DNA of 60,741 nt from Chromera velia (GCA_018398765.1 JAHBMJ010001516.1:35941-96681), one strand, 5' to 3'. Numbered from the stretch's first letter, positions 1 to 12,763 are shown. Translations and numbers: made by a program. The notes: generated by a model not told the origin, from the sequence alone.

Positions 1-10
1 CCCAACTGAC

Positions 11-2411
11 CATCCACTTCGGAGGCTTCACACGCCTTCAAGGCCTCTTTCAGAAGTCGGCAGGCCTCCTACAAGCATGCATGTGGGGGGGGGGGGTTCA
101 CCAATCCTGGGCTCTTTTCTTCGGCGCAAATAAGAGAAGAGAAGAGAAGAGAAGAGAAGAGAAGGAGTATGAAGACACCAGGAAGGAAGGAAAGAAGGAA
201 GGAAGGAAGGCTGGTCCTTCAATAACAGGGAGGGAGCCTTATTTTTATTCCAAATTATCTGACACGTAAGTAAACCGAGGTGGGACGGGGGGGAAGGACG
301 CATAGGAAGAAAGCAGGGGAGGAAGGGAGAGAAGAAGGGGAGAGTATTCCTCATCAGATGTCAATCCGTGTCTCTTGAGCATTGCCTTTTGTCTCCTTGT
401 TGTCCCTTCTTTCCCTTCTTCTTCTGCTGATTCCTTGTTTCAGCCTTTCTTTTTCTTCTCCGACCAACTTGATGCAAAGTTTCGGCTCTTTTCTTTGCCT
501 TCGCCTTCGTGTCTTCTGCGTCTGCTTCCATCCTCGAACAGGCCTCCGAGAGAGCAAGAGAGAGCACTGCTAGGCTCTCCCCTGTGAGAAGGGCCGTCTC
601 CACAGACAGCAACTCCAATTCTGCGGGAAGGCACGGAAGGGAAAAGAACGCGTCAGGTCGGGCAGAGATCGGAAAGACGCTGCAGAGGGGGAAAACGGGC
701 AAAGAAAGGAGGTCAAAAGAGCATTTCGCGAGGGCGAAGAACCCAAGTACTCAAGGAAGGACGGAGTTTGTGAGAGAAACCAAGAGACAGAGACAAACAG
801 AGAAAAAGACAGAGTGTCAACCTGCCGGGGAAGGAAAAAATAATTCCAAACGGAGGATATTTTGACAAGCAGACACATTCGTTTCTTCAGCCTTACGATC
901 GGCTGATTCACTGCTGGAGAGATAAGAACGCTAAAATAATCCCTCGCAGGTGCGCGGCAACGTTCAGTCAGGTTGGTTGACTTACCCGCATCGACCTCTC
1001 TTTTCACTTCCCTCCAAATAGAATCCGTAGGCTCATTTTCCTTTCCTTCTGCCTCCTTTTGAGAAGCCTGACGGAACTGTTTGAGTTTCTCTGAGAGCGC
1101 ATACGCTCTTTGAAGACCCCGCTCTGCTTCATCGAGGCTTTTGCTGACTGCCTCTTCTGTCTTCCCTGTCTCCTCTCGGGAGAGAGAGACAAGCCAGAGG
1201 GAGAGCGTGTTCAGAGACCGTCTCGCTGCAGTATGGCACGTGCCATGGAGAGAAGACAGAAAGCCGTGCAATGCTCGTAAAACATTGCAGTAGAATCGGT
1301 GACGGCTTGAACCGAGGCGAAACTCTCTTCTCAAGGAAGATGAAGGGAAGAAAGAAGGCACCAAAAAGGGGAGAAGAGGTCGACTCAGAGACAGCTCGTG
1401 ACCGGAAAATAGATACAGAGCAGGTCCCAAAGATAGAGACGAAGACCTGCGTGCCCACCTCAAAAACACTTGCCGAGGAGGAGGGGAAAAAAAGAGGGGA
1501 ATTCCACTTTTGATTCAGCAGTGCATATCAATCCCAAGAAAGCTCCTACTGCCCTTCTCCTAGTTTTTTGCCTTCCCTCCCTCCCGACCTTCTGAAAGGA
1601 ACTCAATCGGTTTGCTCTCCTCCAAGAGGGCCCCAAGACGCCCCTCAACATCCGCATTTTCGGCCTCGTCACCCAAGCTAGAGTTGGAGGGCATAGAACC
1701 AAGGTGCACAGCCGAGCAGGCCTGCAATTCCAAAGAACATGGAGTCACTTCACTCTATCGTATCATCACATTGATCGAGGAAGAGACACCCTGTAATAAA
1801 AAAAGACGTCGACGAACAAGAAAAACCAATGACGTCAATCAGAGGAAGTTTCTCATCACGACTCACCTCTCTGACGGTCTCTGTATCACTGCTGATGTCG
1901 CCACCGCCCTCCAAGACTTTCAACGCCTGCAGCGACAAAACGCAAGGGGAGGCACCCATGTTCCTTTCCTTTCTCTCGCTCCCTCTCTCTCTCTCTGGCT
2001 TTCTGTTTCCCTTTTACGCACACACACACTCACGTAGAAGAGACAACAAAAGAGACAGAGACGCAAAGAGAGTCTCTGAGAGACAAAGGAATGAATGCAT
2101 TCCAGGCATGAACAGAGAGACAGACAGAGAAGCGGGGGAAAAAACTGATAGAACAAAAGATCTGACCACCACCCTCCACCCCCCCACCCACCGCCTCGGC
2201 ATTTCCCTCCTCAAGTAGACAGACAGCCTCGAGGAGACAGGCGACTCGCACAGTCTCTTCACCTTCCGTCCCCTTACTCTTTGCCTCTGCCGCTGCAGTC
2301 TGAAAACTCTGCATCATCCATTTCATTCAGCCCATGACAAGTTTGAAGAAACTTCTTCTGATAGAGTCCAAGAGTCCTGCCTGATGACAGCCCAGGAACC
2401 TCTGCGTTCCC

Positions 2412-2463
<52 letters not shown>

Positions 2464-2485
2464 TACACGCACGCACTCGCGCGCG

Positions 2486-2568
<83 letters not shown>

Positions 2569-3209
2569 AGGGAGGGAGGGAGAGAGAGGGAGAGAGAGGG
2601 AGAGAGAGAGAGAGAGAGGGAGAGAGAGAGAGAGAGACAGACAGACAGGGCCAGGTCGAGTGACTGACCTTAATTGCACCGGTGAGGTTTCCGCTTCTTG
2701 CCTGAGAGATCCCGGTGCTGCAAACAGTTTAGGATTCATGAGGAAGCATTATACAAGGGAGGAGACGGGTGGTTGCACGAAGAAGAAAGACAGCGGAAAG
2801 AGAGAACGAGAAAAAACCCATGCAGGAAAAAGTTCACGTTTGCAACAAAACTCACACGTGGGCTCCTATAGATGCTACAGTGATCCGCTCTTCGCAACGA
2901 TCAGGATCCACTTGCACGAACAAACTTATAAGCAAACCGTCATCTGCTAAGCACTGACCACAGAAGAGCCGAGAGGCTTTCTTTTGAGCCCTCCATGTAG
3001 GCTTTCATCACTTCTCTCACTCTCTGAAAGAGGGAGACGGCACTTGTTTCTCTCCCCCTTTGAGTCACACCCGAGAGAAAGTCTGGGAACTGAAGGAGGG
3101 GGGACTCTACTGGCAAAGAGAAATAAGATCTCTGGGCCAGCTTCAGGGGAAGCATCCTGCCGCGGGGCAGACTTCTGGCTCCACGAGGCAGACTCAGGCA
3201 CGGTCTCAT
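11..3209 (-). CDS. TPR-like alpha-helical repeat protein, multi-exon, 3' end outside the window
   Basis: Eight exons join in phase on the minus strand: 3209-2959, 2717-2669, 2308-2192, 1926-1867, 1721-1589, 1165-986, 620-469 and 68-11. The last ends at a GTCAGT donor, so the gene continues beyond the window. About 333 residues are visible. Helical pairs with small residues at TPR-like spacing appear in exons 1-4 (for example ARSGNLTGAIKSFQTAAAEA, then LLEAVCLLEEGNAEAALKVL). Exons 6-8 are charged, coiled-coil-like helices. I chose the ATG at 3209 because it is in frame with every later exon. A hydrophobic ATG-led frame starting at 3399 does not join exon 2 in phase through its best donor. Introns carry CA and GA arrays. 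TPR-like scaffolding is a fold-level inference; I do not recognise the specific family. The first exon and start are the least certain parts. Confidence 0.6.
2417..2660. repeat. Compound (CA)n-(GA)n microsatellite in an intron of the TPR-like gene
   Basis: A CA run with CG-containing interruptions passes into GA, GGGA and GACA runs. It lies in the intron between exons 2717-2669 and 2308-2192. Long open frames here (Cys-Val, Ser-Leu and Arg-Glu runs) are artefacts of the repeat. Confidence 0.95.
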
Positions 3210-3902
3210 CTCTGTTTGACAAGCAGATCTTTCGCTCGATCACGTTGACATGCAAAAGCCCTGCAGGATCTGCGGTCGTCAAGAGAACCAAGCAGGCGCA
3301 CGTCTCCAGAAAAGAAAACGACTCAATCTTCAGTGGCGCAGAAAGGAAATGCAGGAACACTATTAATAATGAGATCGCGAAACAGAAAAAGGACTTCATT
3401 TAAAGGAGACGAACTGTCAGTCGCACTAGGCTCGCCGATCGACTGCATGCATGCATGCGCGCGCGCGGATCGCGAGCGCCGGCCAGTTTTCAGATTTAGC
3501 CTCATGCAGTCTGCATGAGCCTATATATTATAGTGCATGCATGGATTCATGTGCATATACATGCATGTGCAAACCTCGCGTATAAACTGCATGTTTGGTG
3601 TCTGCAGGCCGGCATGTCTGGCGGCGGATTTTTTCACCCGTCTTCCTTGCTCAAATCTCACATCTCGGTGGATTCCCAAGTGAGAAAGAAGCACGATGAG
3701 ACAAGGGGAGAAGCGTCCATTCAAAGTAGAGATAACCTGAATTGGACAAGATCCATTCTTCATTCGACCACACTGGCATGCACATGCATCACCTTTTGGC
3801 CACTTAATTCCCTTTCAAAGAAGCCGTCTACATACACCCCGAATGACACAAGAAGGGTGACAGGTCTCTAGAGCGAGTTCTCGGTCACGCTGCAATCCAA
3901 AG
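3210..3902. promoter_or_regulatory. Divergent intergenic region with TGCATGCA palindromes
   Basis: This 0.7-kb stretch separates the starts of the minus-strand TPR-like gene and the plus-strand GT31-like gene. It holds overlapping TGCATGCA copies at 3444-3458, another at 3534-3541, and a CG-rich alternating purine-pyrimidine patch at about 3457-3483. TGCATGC is an established ApiAP2 target in apicomplexans; a promoter role here is inferred from position. The hydrophobic open frame at 2947-3399 on the minus strand could instead be an upstream exon. Confidence 0.5.
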
Positions 3903-5312
3903 ATGGCCCACTTTCAGTCTGGGCTCCTAGGATTCTGTCTCGCACTGATTTTGTTGTCTCCCTTGCTGTACCAGACCGTCAGGAAAGACAAAGACTTTTC
4001 TCATATTCCTGTGAAGATTATTGAGAAGGATGAGCAGCCTGCTGTCGAGGTAGACTCTTCCGACAGTCATGAGGTTCCCTCAGGAGAGTCTGCGAACGGT
4101 CAAGAGCACGTCGTGCAAGATTCCTCCTCTTCCGCCAATCAAACAGTTTCGGAAAAGCCGGGGACATCTTCAGTCATCGCTCCTCTTTCCGTCTGTCACC
4201 AGAACGTGTCGAAGAGTCACAAAGAGACAGACAACCATGCGAATCCCGTTGTTGTCTATGCCATCATCACAAAGGGGGGTAAGCTCCCCGGACCGATCAA
4301 AAAGGCGCTGGACACGTGGGCGAGTGATTTCCCGAGAGAACGTCTCGTCGTGCTCTCGGATGTGAACGCTACAACAGACAACGTCGTGCACGTCATACCG
4401 CAGCACCCCGCCGGGGGCCCGTGTCCCGACAACTACTCTTCAGGTCTCTGCTGCAAGACAGGCTTCGCCTTCACGATCCTGTACAGCCTCTTTCCAGAGG
4501 CAGACTTTTTTGTCCGTTTGTCCGACGATGCATTTGCCTTTCCGCACCACCTCGAGAAATCGCTTCGAAAGTTCAACCCTTCCGAAAGACTTTACCTGGG
4601 TGTCGCTGGGACAGCGCTGATGGAGGGCGGGTGGCTTTCTGTATGGGGAGAACCCCACGCCTCGGGGGGGCCCGGCATCATTTTCTCACGTTCACTCGCC
4701 CAGTGGTGGAGCGACACTGGAGCTGCCGCCGACTTTCTCTCCACTTGCAGTCACGACGATGCGTGGCTAGGTGCATTTTTGCGTGTGTCACTTAATCTTG
4801 TTGTGACCCATCTTCCAGGGGTAATACAAAGCCCTGACCTGAAGTACGCTCGTGAGAAACCATCGCAAATCTTTTCCGACCCTGACAAGCTCCCACCGTG
4901 CTCCGCTCCTCTGCCAGGCCCGTCCTTGTACATCATACCTGAAAGATCCTACGGGCTCCTTTACCCCTTTACGCCACTGGATTGGGAGGACGTCCTCATT
5001 CTCCATGTCCCCTCCTCGAACGGTTGGTGGGAACGAGTACACGCGGTCGACTTGACGGTTTCTGAACGGGAACAGAGGTGCAAAGAAACAGGAGGGGCGG
5101 GTCAAGATTGTGGCAAAAAGCTGCTCCTCTACTTGAACAAGCCTCGTTGGCAGCTGCAAAAGCAAAACTTTGGTGTCAAAAGTCCCCGAGCTCAGACAGA
5201 AAGTTTGGCTTTATGTGAGTTTTCAGAGTTTCAGCGGAGGTCTGATTGGCAGACGCTCTCAAAACTGGTGCAAAACAAACTGAAAAAACCTAAAAAGAAA
5301 ACAATGATTTAA
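3903..5312 (+). CDS. Type II membrane GT31/Fringe-like glycosyltransferase, single exon
   Basis: An intronless 469-residue protein. Residues 7-25 form a hydrophobic signal anchor followed by a Ser/Glu-rich stem (about 30-110) and a lumenal catalytic domain. Recognisable elements are an N-terminal strand (VVVYAIITKGG), a metal-site region reading RLSDDAFAF, the Fringe-like GGPGIIFSR segment, and HDDAWLG where the family has its second acidic motif. Family knowledge: GT31 enzymes are Golgi beta-1,3-transferases that use UDP-sugars with Mn2+. The usual DDD triad appears as S-D-D, so donor and activity are uncertain. The C-terminus is Lys-rich. It converges on another glycosyltransferase gene, with COG7 next. 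Structural class is fairly secure; substrate is unknown. Confidence 0.8.
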   Translation: MAHFQSGLLGFCLALILLSPLLYQTVRKDKDFSHIPVKIIEKDEQPAVEVDSSDSHEVPSGESANGQEHVVQDSSSSANQTVSEKPGTSSVIAPLSVCHQNVSKSHKETDNHANPVVVYAIITKGGKLPGPIKKALDTWASDFPRERLVVLSDVNATTDNVVHVIPQHPAGGPCPDNYSSGLCCKTGFAFTILYSLFPEADFFVRLSDDAFAFPHHLEKSLRKFNPSERLYLGVAGTALMEGGWLSVWGEPHASGGPGIIFSRSLAQWWSDTGAAADFLSTCSHDDAWLGAFLRVSLNLVVTHLPGVIQSPDLKYAREKPSQIFSDPDKLPPCSAPLPGPSLYIIPERSYGLLYPFTPLDWEDVLILHVPSSNGWWERVHAVDLTVSEREQRCKETGGAGQDCGKKLLLYLNKPRWQLQKQNFGVKSPRAQTESLALCEFSEFQRRSDWQTLSKLVQNKLKKPKKKTMI

Positions 5313-5933
5313 TTTTTTTTAAAAAAGAAAAACAAGTTGAAATTGACAACCATGCGTACTCTAAGAAAATTCAATTACTAAAACGAACTTTTGATGACAT
5401 GGATTAACTTCTAGAGGTTTAATAAATGGAGGATTTAAAGCGCTACGTTGATTGGCTGAAACGATGACTCAATCAAAGCACAATGTATATCAATATATGT
5501 CTTGAATCTCTTAAGCCTCACAACTTGAACGGACCAACGATATATTTTATCTACAGTAATCTACAAACTTAGCAATGCATAATAATGTAACCACTGTTAC
5601 AGCTAGTTTTGAAACCATTTAAAACCATTTATCAACTACTGTGGTAACCACTTGCATTCAAAGTTGGAGTTTACAAACAACTGTTGACCTAAACTACATA
5701 AACATAAATACACTTAATTGTAATTCATAGTATAAAAGTAAAAGTGGTATGCCCTGGTAGGAGGGTCAGGGATGAGATTCAACCTCTGATGCAACGCTAG
5801 ACGCAACGCCAAGACACTGAGGGGGAGAGACTGAAACTTGATGAGCTTAGTAGTAATAAGATAAGGAGGCGTGCATCAATTAAGCTAGTAATTAAGCAAC
5901 GGGTGCATGCACAGATTGCGCAATGAGTAACGG
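5313..5933. other. AT-rich convergent intergenic island
   Basis: About 0.6 kb of AT-rich DNA between the 3' ends of the two glycosyltransferase genes. No coding frame, RNA gene or clear terminal inverted repeats were seen. A short inverted motif, GTAACCAC, occurs near 5587 and 5645. Confidence 0.7.
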
Positions 5934-7164
5934 TCAGCTTACAGTGGTGCTTGTCCAATTCCCAGCTGATAAACTTGCATCTGACAGTGTATTGTTTGCA
6001 CAATCGTAGCGCTGAAAAATCCCTGCCTTGTGGAAAGTCCGTGTCACATTCGAGATGTACATTAAAGCCGTTTCAAAGGCCCCAGGATCTAGATCCTCCG
6101 GGCAGTATCCGAACACCCTCGCGCGCATTTCGAGCGCTTCCGTCCACGACCCGTTAGCGTAGAAAGGCAAAGGATCCGCTGCCAGATTTTCTGGTGTGTC
6201 TTCACATGAGATGTACGCAGGATGAGGGAAGAAGGGTGGCGTCATTGGCTTTTTGTCTTCAATGATGTTATTGTTAACTCTCTTTGTGTGCAAAATAAAG
6301 TCCCCATTCCTCATGAGGAGACCAGAATTCCAGTCCCGAACCAGCTCTCCATCATCCAAAATTTGTATCGCCCCCCCTTTTTTCATAGGCCACACGCGTT
6401 TTCTTAGAAGATACCTCAACGTGAAATCATAGTACGCCCACGCATGAACGTTCAAGTCTTTGAAGGGAAGGCCGGAAGCCACCCACGGGCCCGGGTCCCC
6501 TAGATAGTCAAAGAAGGCCCCCTTTCCAGTGGTCATGTTCACAAACACTTCCTTGAACAACGACCGGTCCTCTGGCGGCATCTCTATCTCCTCAAAGGTT
6601 GCCTCCATAATGCTTCCCATATCGTTGAATAATTCAGGAGTCTTCAGCAAAGTCTCGGCCCACCGGCGGCCTCCCTCGCTATTCTTCACCAGTATAATCT
6701 CAGTGTGCAGCATTGCCGGGTGCGCGACAAACCTGCAGACAGACGTACGTTTACTTGAATGAACCACCAGGTCTCGAAAACGCAAAATTTTTAATTGGAA
6801 GGAAACACAGTCTCTCTGTTGAATGCGAGAAACAGAAAGATAGAGACACACCTTTTCCCCTTCCCTGCTTTTCTGTTCCGACGGTGATAGTTTGTAAATC
6901 CCTCCACACGGTTTCTTGTCGGGTCTGTGATACGCTTGCTGAGGATGACGTCCACTCCCTCATGATCAGCCTCAGCGAGGAAGGGCTCCAGCCTCATCGT
7001 GCGGTTGACCACCACCGTGTCTGCACTGGCCTGCAAACAGGCAGGCAGGCAGACAGGCACAGAACTCCCCTCCGTTTGACGAGCTGCTTCAATGCAGCAA
7101 TGCCCAATGGGAATATGGTCAGCAACGCATGCACAGGTATCCATGAATCTATAATTGCACATGT

Positions 7165-7201
<37 letters not shown>

Positions 7202-7206
7202 CAAAT

Positions 7207-7277
<71 letters not shown>

Positions 7278-7593
7278 AGAGAGGCAACATACAAACAGAC
7301 AGGGAGTCAGACAGGCAGACTGTAAGACGTCTTTTGCGCTTGCCCACAGGCAGAGACAAAGACAGAGAGACAAACAGAGAGTTAGAGAGACAAAGAGACA
7401 GTCAGAGAGACAGAGAGAAAGCGAGACAGACAGGCTGTATGGCTTCGTTTTTATTCTTTCCTTCTTCGACGGACAGACGGACCGACAGCCAGCCAGACAG
7501 GCAGACAAGCAGGCAGGCAGACAGACAGACAGGCAGGCAGACACGCAGAGAGACAAACAGCCAAACTGACACACACACACACACACACACACA

Positions 7594-7649
<56 letters not shown>

Positions 7650-8502
7650 TTCTCAGTTGAATTGGCAGAGACAGAAGAACCGACCGGCATACGTTCCGAC
7701 AGCATACGTCTTTCATTCAATCACCCCGCATGCATGGAGAGGCGCATCCAGGCCTTGAGCTTCCAATTCAAAAAAGGAAATTGAGGAATGCGTGTCTGTA
7801 TGTGTCGAATCAGGTACAGTCCCCGCATAATCCCCTCAAGTCGAATGAGTGAGTGTATGCATGTGGGTAAATGCAAGAGACATGTAGAGTGCATGTGTTC
7901 CATCACAGCTCGGAATGACTTACCTGCATTGCCCAGTCGACTTGGGGCATCGAGCGGAAGGCTCTAAGCACAGATTCAATTCGCTCCATGCAGATTTGAT
8001 TGTCCTTATGGCTGTTGTATGGCGTGTGTGGGTGTAGTGGCCGGGCGGGGTCGAAAATATGGACGTAGCCGTGCGTCATCGCGTAACATGCCCAACAAGC
8101 AATTGCATTTCGCCACCTTTCTGCGAACAACGGGCTGATATTCTGGACGATGACGATTGCCGGTGGTTTCGGAACCGGTTCGGTCGGGGCTGTAGTTGTA
8201 CTTAGAGCTTCCTCTCCACGCACATCGGATGGACTGCGTGATGATCGGTTGTCCGTGTTCGACGGATAAGATGTAGAGGATGCAAGGATGTCTTGTTCAA
8301 AAAATCCATGCCGTTCTTCGACAACCACAGCAGATGCCCGCGGACCTGGTAGTTCTTGTATTGTAGAATTCCCATTTACAGACCTCGGCGGACATTTGGG
8401 AGGAAGGATCGCAGGACCCGATAGGTGCAGCGCAAGCAGGACAAGCACGACAGTGCCGAGCAAAACCCCGAAGAGTACGGGCCTTGCCAACGAGTGAATC
8501 AT
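5934..8502 (-). CDS. Type II membrane GT34-like (GMA12/MNN10-type) glycosyltransferase, 3 exons
   Basis: Exons 8502-7924, 7030-6852 and 6732-5934 join in phase (579+179+799 nt) into a 518-residue protein. Donors are GTAAGT and GTGTGT; both acceptors end in TGCAG. Residues about 8-28 form a signal anchor, followed by a Ser/Thr-rich stem. The GT-A core begins at IVIVQNISP and continues through the metal-site segment WAMQASADTVVVN to HTEIILVKNSEGG, which resembles the NxG-x-FLxKNS segment of GT34. Family knowledge: GT34 enzymes are Golgi galactosyl-, mannosyl- or xylosyltransferases with a DxD motif. Here the aligned motif is S-A-D. The acceptor is unknown, and a distant GT-A family other than GT34 remains possible. 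The 893-bp first intron is full of microsatellites. Confidence 0.75.
7165..7640. repeat. CA, GA and GACA microsatellite cluster inside the GT34-like gene intron
   Basis: Two CA runs (about 7165-7198 and 7208-7240) flow into GA runs. GACAG, CAGG and GAGA blocks follow up to a second CA-GA run at about 7570-7640. Read in the sense direction of the minus-strand gene, the purine tracts become pyrimidine tracts. The long open frames here are repeat artefacts. Confidence 0.95.
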
Positions 8503-9016
8503 TTTTGCCCGGCTTGTCTGTTTTTGCGAATGGTTTCTCGACACGAGGGTCGCACTGAGTGCACTTTTCCTCCTACATCTATAGACTGCAGGGAGCTGCA
8601 GAAACTCACCTAATATATGTCTCGTCTCTATATCAATGACTGACCTTTCCCAAAGGTATGCACACGCATGTCGTCTCCACATGCGATTTTGGCGTGCGTC
8701 ACATCCATGTCACATCCTCATGCAGACGTCGCTGTAAACGCGCGTAGACACGAGATATCGAAAGTTTTTCGCACCGAACCTTGTCTCTGGATAGTTGAGT
8801 GACCCAATTATCCATTCTGTGACCAGATGGACTGTAGTCTGAGGGCTTGTGTGTGTATACGTGCTCAACTCAATCCAAGCCAGACCCTGCGTTTTTTGTT
8901 TCGTCATGCTCTGCGTTTCTCACCGTCTGCTTTTCCGTCTCCCCTGACGTCCGTCTCTTCAGTTGACCGACACACTGTCCCGTCTACTTGAGTACTCCAA
9001 CCCTGTTGTCGCGAAA
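8503..9016. promoter_or_regulatory. Divergent intergenic region between the GT34-like gene and COG7
   Basis: A 0.5-kb region between two opposed start codons. It has no TGCATGCA, unlike the other four divergent spacers, only GCATG half-sites near 8664 and 8680. Open frame runs back from the COG7 ATG to 8963 directly after a TCTTCAG, so an upstream noncoding exon or intron is possible. No RNA gene was seen. Confidence 0.4.
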
Positions 9017-10899
9017 ATGCAGGGGGGCAGTGGGGCATTCGATCAATATCAGGTGTTTGAGGTCGATTTGGCTTCGTTTGAGGGCGAAAATTTCGACCCT
9101 GTTTTGTGGATGGATGAGGTGATGAGAGGAAAGCCTGGCTACGAGCTTTCAAAGAAGGTCGAGTGGATCAGCAACACCGACCAGCACCTTTCTTCCCTTG
9201 CCACTGCACTTCAATTGCGTTCTCAGGATTTGAATGAGGTCTTGGAGGTTTCGTCCCTTCAGATTGTCAACATGGTACCGTTTCTAGTTTCCGCGGGGGG
9301 AAGAATGAAATCCAAAATTGCGACTGGAAAGAGAAAACTTGCAGATCTTTTAGGACAGATGTCCCAAGCAGACGCAGACCAGCAGGAGAGTCTAAGGTTC
9401 CTTGCAGAGATCGACGCCGTGAAGACCAAGCTGGAGACGGCCAGGAGAGTCCTGGTGCACATCAATGAGTGGGACTTTCGGACGCGGGAAGTGGAGTCCC
9501 TTCTCTCTGCTGGGCATTTGGGACAGGTCGCCACCCATCTCCTTGCATTGACAGAGACGGCAAAGCTCCTCTCGTCTGTGAGCGAATTTGATGACCGTGC
9601 AAAGGCCATCAAACGATTCACAGACTTCCTTCTGCGTCTGTGTAAGGAGAAATTGGCTGAAGCTCTCGAGGGAGATGACAAGACTCAAGTGGCAAAGTAA
9701 GTCCGTTGGCTGGGTCGTCCGGTTGAAAGATTTCAAGGGAACGAGTGTTTTGGTCCGACAGATAGTCTGTCAGTGCTTTGTTTGTCAACAATATCTGTCT
9801 GCCTGTCGGGCGTCCCCCATCTCCCATTGAAACCCTCACGTCTTTCGTCGAACCCGTGAATCTTTCTGACCGGCCATCATTTTTCCTCTTCTTGTATGCT
9901 TTCTCTGTCTTGGTTCTTTTGATAGGCACGGACAAATTTCTCTCCCCTCAAATCTGTCTGTTTGCTTTCTCCCTATGACCCACCGGCAAAAGCATCTCAA
10001 ACCTGAAAAAAAAAAAAAAGATGCAACTGTATTCCAATCTTGCTGGATACATTCAGACCTCAGGTTGAATTTGGTTTGGTGCTGCGTGCGTTTGTGCATG
10101 TCCGTTGCTTTTTCGCATGCCTTGTGTCTTTCCCCTTGAACTTTCTTCAGGTGCTCCCGCATTTTCGCCCAATTGGGTGAACGCGAGGCGTTGTTGGACT
10201 GTCTGGTCTCGGCGTTTGAGGGTGCAAGCACATCTGCCTGGAAGGGACTGTGGAAGCGGACTGGGGCGGCGGCTGCACAGCAGCAGCAAGCAGGTGTGCA
10301 TGTGTGAATGTGTATGTGTAAGTGTGGCCGGGCGGTTGCGTCGAGAGAACTGGGTAGGTGAGTGAGAAAAAGGCAGGGTGAATTCGAATTATCATGTGCG
10401 AGTGCCATTGCACGTCCGTCTTGCTGTCTTGCTTGAAGGAAGAGAGGACATTCGGGATCTTCCTTTCTCCTTGGAAATATTTCATTCGTTCATTCATTCA
10501 GTCATTCATTCATTCGTTCGTTCATTCATTCATTCATTCATTCGTTCGTTCGTTCGTTCATTCATTCATTGATTCGTTCTCTCTGGCGACAGACACAAAG
10601 ATGTAAGCAAACTGCATGCATGCATGGGTGTGTGGATGTTTGGATGGTGTTGTGCTGAGTCTGGCCGACTTTTCCTTTTTTGCGTCCTGTTTGTCCTCTG
10701 GATCTCTCTCTCCGCCCTGGCTCCTCACTGTGCGCTGTCTGTACCTTCGTTCCAGGCTCCTCAGCAGGAGTGGAGGTGGACGAAGGGGGGGAGGGACCCC
10801 AGATGAGACTTCGAGAGGACAGCGCCCTTCTCTCCTTTTTCGAACGGTTTTCTCAGGATATCGAGGAGGTCTGTCTGTCTGTCTGTCTGTCTGCCTGCC

Positions 10900-10932
<33 letters not shown>

Positions 10933-12001
10933 CCGAGTCTCTGATTTTGTGCGTCGCCTTCTTCTTCTTTCCATTTGCGGCACTGCCTCTCGGGGTACAG
11001 TTCTTTGTTTGGTCTTTCAAACACTGCGGAGCGGGACAGGGATTCGATCCTTCATGAGGGTTCGCAATGAATGAATGATGATGACCTCAGAGGGGAGGGG
11101 GAGTGCACGACAAGACAAAACACGGAAAGAAGAACTGATGCAAAATAAAAGAAAACATATCACGCAAGAAATGCGGCCTCCTGCAGGATGTCTTTTTCCT
11201 CTCCTACGGTTCCTTCTGTTCTCTTCCTTCCTGCAGCGTGCGTCACTTGTCTCGGCGGCTGTACAGTCAGCCGTGGCTGCAGAGAAGGAACATGCGGAGG
11301 AACAGGCGAAGGCCCTGAAGGCCGCTGGGGGAGAGGCTCCTGGTGGTGCTCGCCTTTTGCCTCTCCCTGTTACAACATCCCTCCAGACCCAGACAGGGGC
11401 CTCCCCTTCTTCTGCCTCTGCCTCGAGAGAGGGAGGGGGGGAGGGAGCTGCAGGGGGGGAGAGCAGAACAAGAAGGAAAACCGAAAACGCGCACGAGAAG
11501 ACTCAGGCAGCGGCTTTGGCAGAGAAGGTTGCGTTCAGGTGAGGAACAAAGAGAAATGAAAACGAAAATCATGCAGAGCCAGGACCCTTCTCTGTGTGTC
11601 GATAGGAACCGACATGTGCCTGTCTCTTTGTTAGACACGTCAGAATTCCGCATGGAAAACGGTGTGTGTACAGACATTCATTTGCCCACAAGAGAGGCCA
11701 TCTTTCATGTTCTTCCTTCCCTCTGTTGCCGAAAGAGGACATGAGAGTACTATCCACTTCTCAGTCTGTACGTGCATTTAAGTTTCCAACCGTCCGCCCA
11801 TCCACCCGTTCCGTCTCCTCTCTGTGAGAATCTTCCTGCATCCGTCCGCTGGAATGAAGGCAGGCAGGCAGGCAGAAATGTGCGTGTGAGTGAGGAATAG
11901 GCAGGAAATTCTTTCCGTAATTCCAGACGCCTGAGCCGCTTGCTCAGGCACTCACCCATCTGTGTACTGTCTCGCCCCGAAACTCTCTCTCTCTCTTGTT
12001 C

Positions 12002-12047
<46 letters not shown>

Positions 12048-12719
12048 GCTCATTCTTTCTACACCCTCTCTCTTGCTCTCGCTTCCTCACTGATAGACTC
12101 TCTGACGGCCTGACTCTGCCCCCTTGAGCACGAATGACTTGATTGATTCCCTGATTGACTGCTCCTTCAACCTTCAAATCCGCGTTGCAGATGTGTGAGA
12201 GCTGCCTTGAGCGTTTACCAAAGGGACATCGGAGGTTTTCTCAAAATTCTCGGGGAGGGTGCGGGAACGGGAGGGGGGGAGGAGGACATCAAGGGGCGTG
12301 AACAGGCCGTGGAGAGACTGATGAGCGCTTTCGAGGGCGGCACGAATCTTCTCTGTGCAGCACCCTCCTTAGCAGAGAGGGAAGGGAAACTCTGGGAATT
12401 TCTTCGCGGCGATGGAGGGGTCTCACTGGTCCCTGTGAGCCTTTTTGAGGTCTGTCGGCCTTTTGTTTGGCGGCACGTTCTTTTTCTTTCTTCTTCGGGA
12501 CTTTTTTCCCTTCTTACCACTCAGATGCAGTTTCATCCTTGTCGGTCGGAAAAGCAAAACAAAGGTCTAGTCGTTCTCGTGTCTGCAGCTTTTTGATTTC
12601 CTCCACAGTTTTTTCTACTTTCGTTTTTTTGTCTGCAGGCATACGCGAAGGTGACGAGGGCCTCTTTCGCCCTCTCGCTGGGGGACTCTCCGCCTCATCA
12701 TCCTTCGTGGGCTCCTTCT

Positions 12720-12763
<44 letters not shown>

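Noticed and set aside
570-1469. A 299-residue minus-strand frame
   Set aside because: Only parts of it are exonic (1165-986, with 620-469 in another frame). The rest reads through introns with acceptor and donor signals.
8963-9016. An earlier, TTG start for COG7
   Set aside because: TTG starts are not expected in a nuclear gene, and the sequence directly follows a TCTTCAG. The ATG at 9017 is the first in frame.
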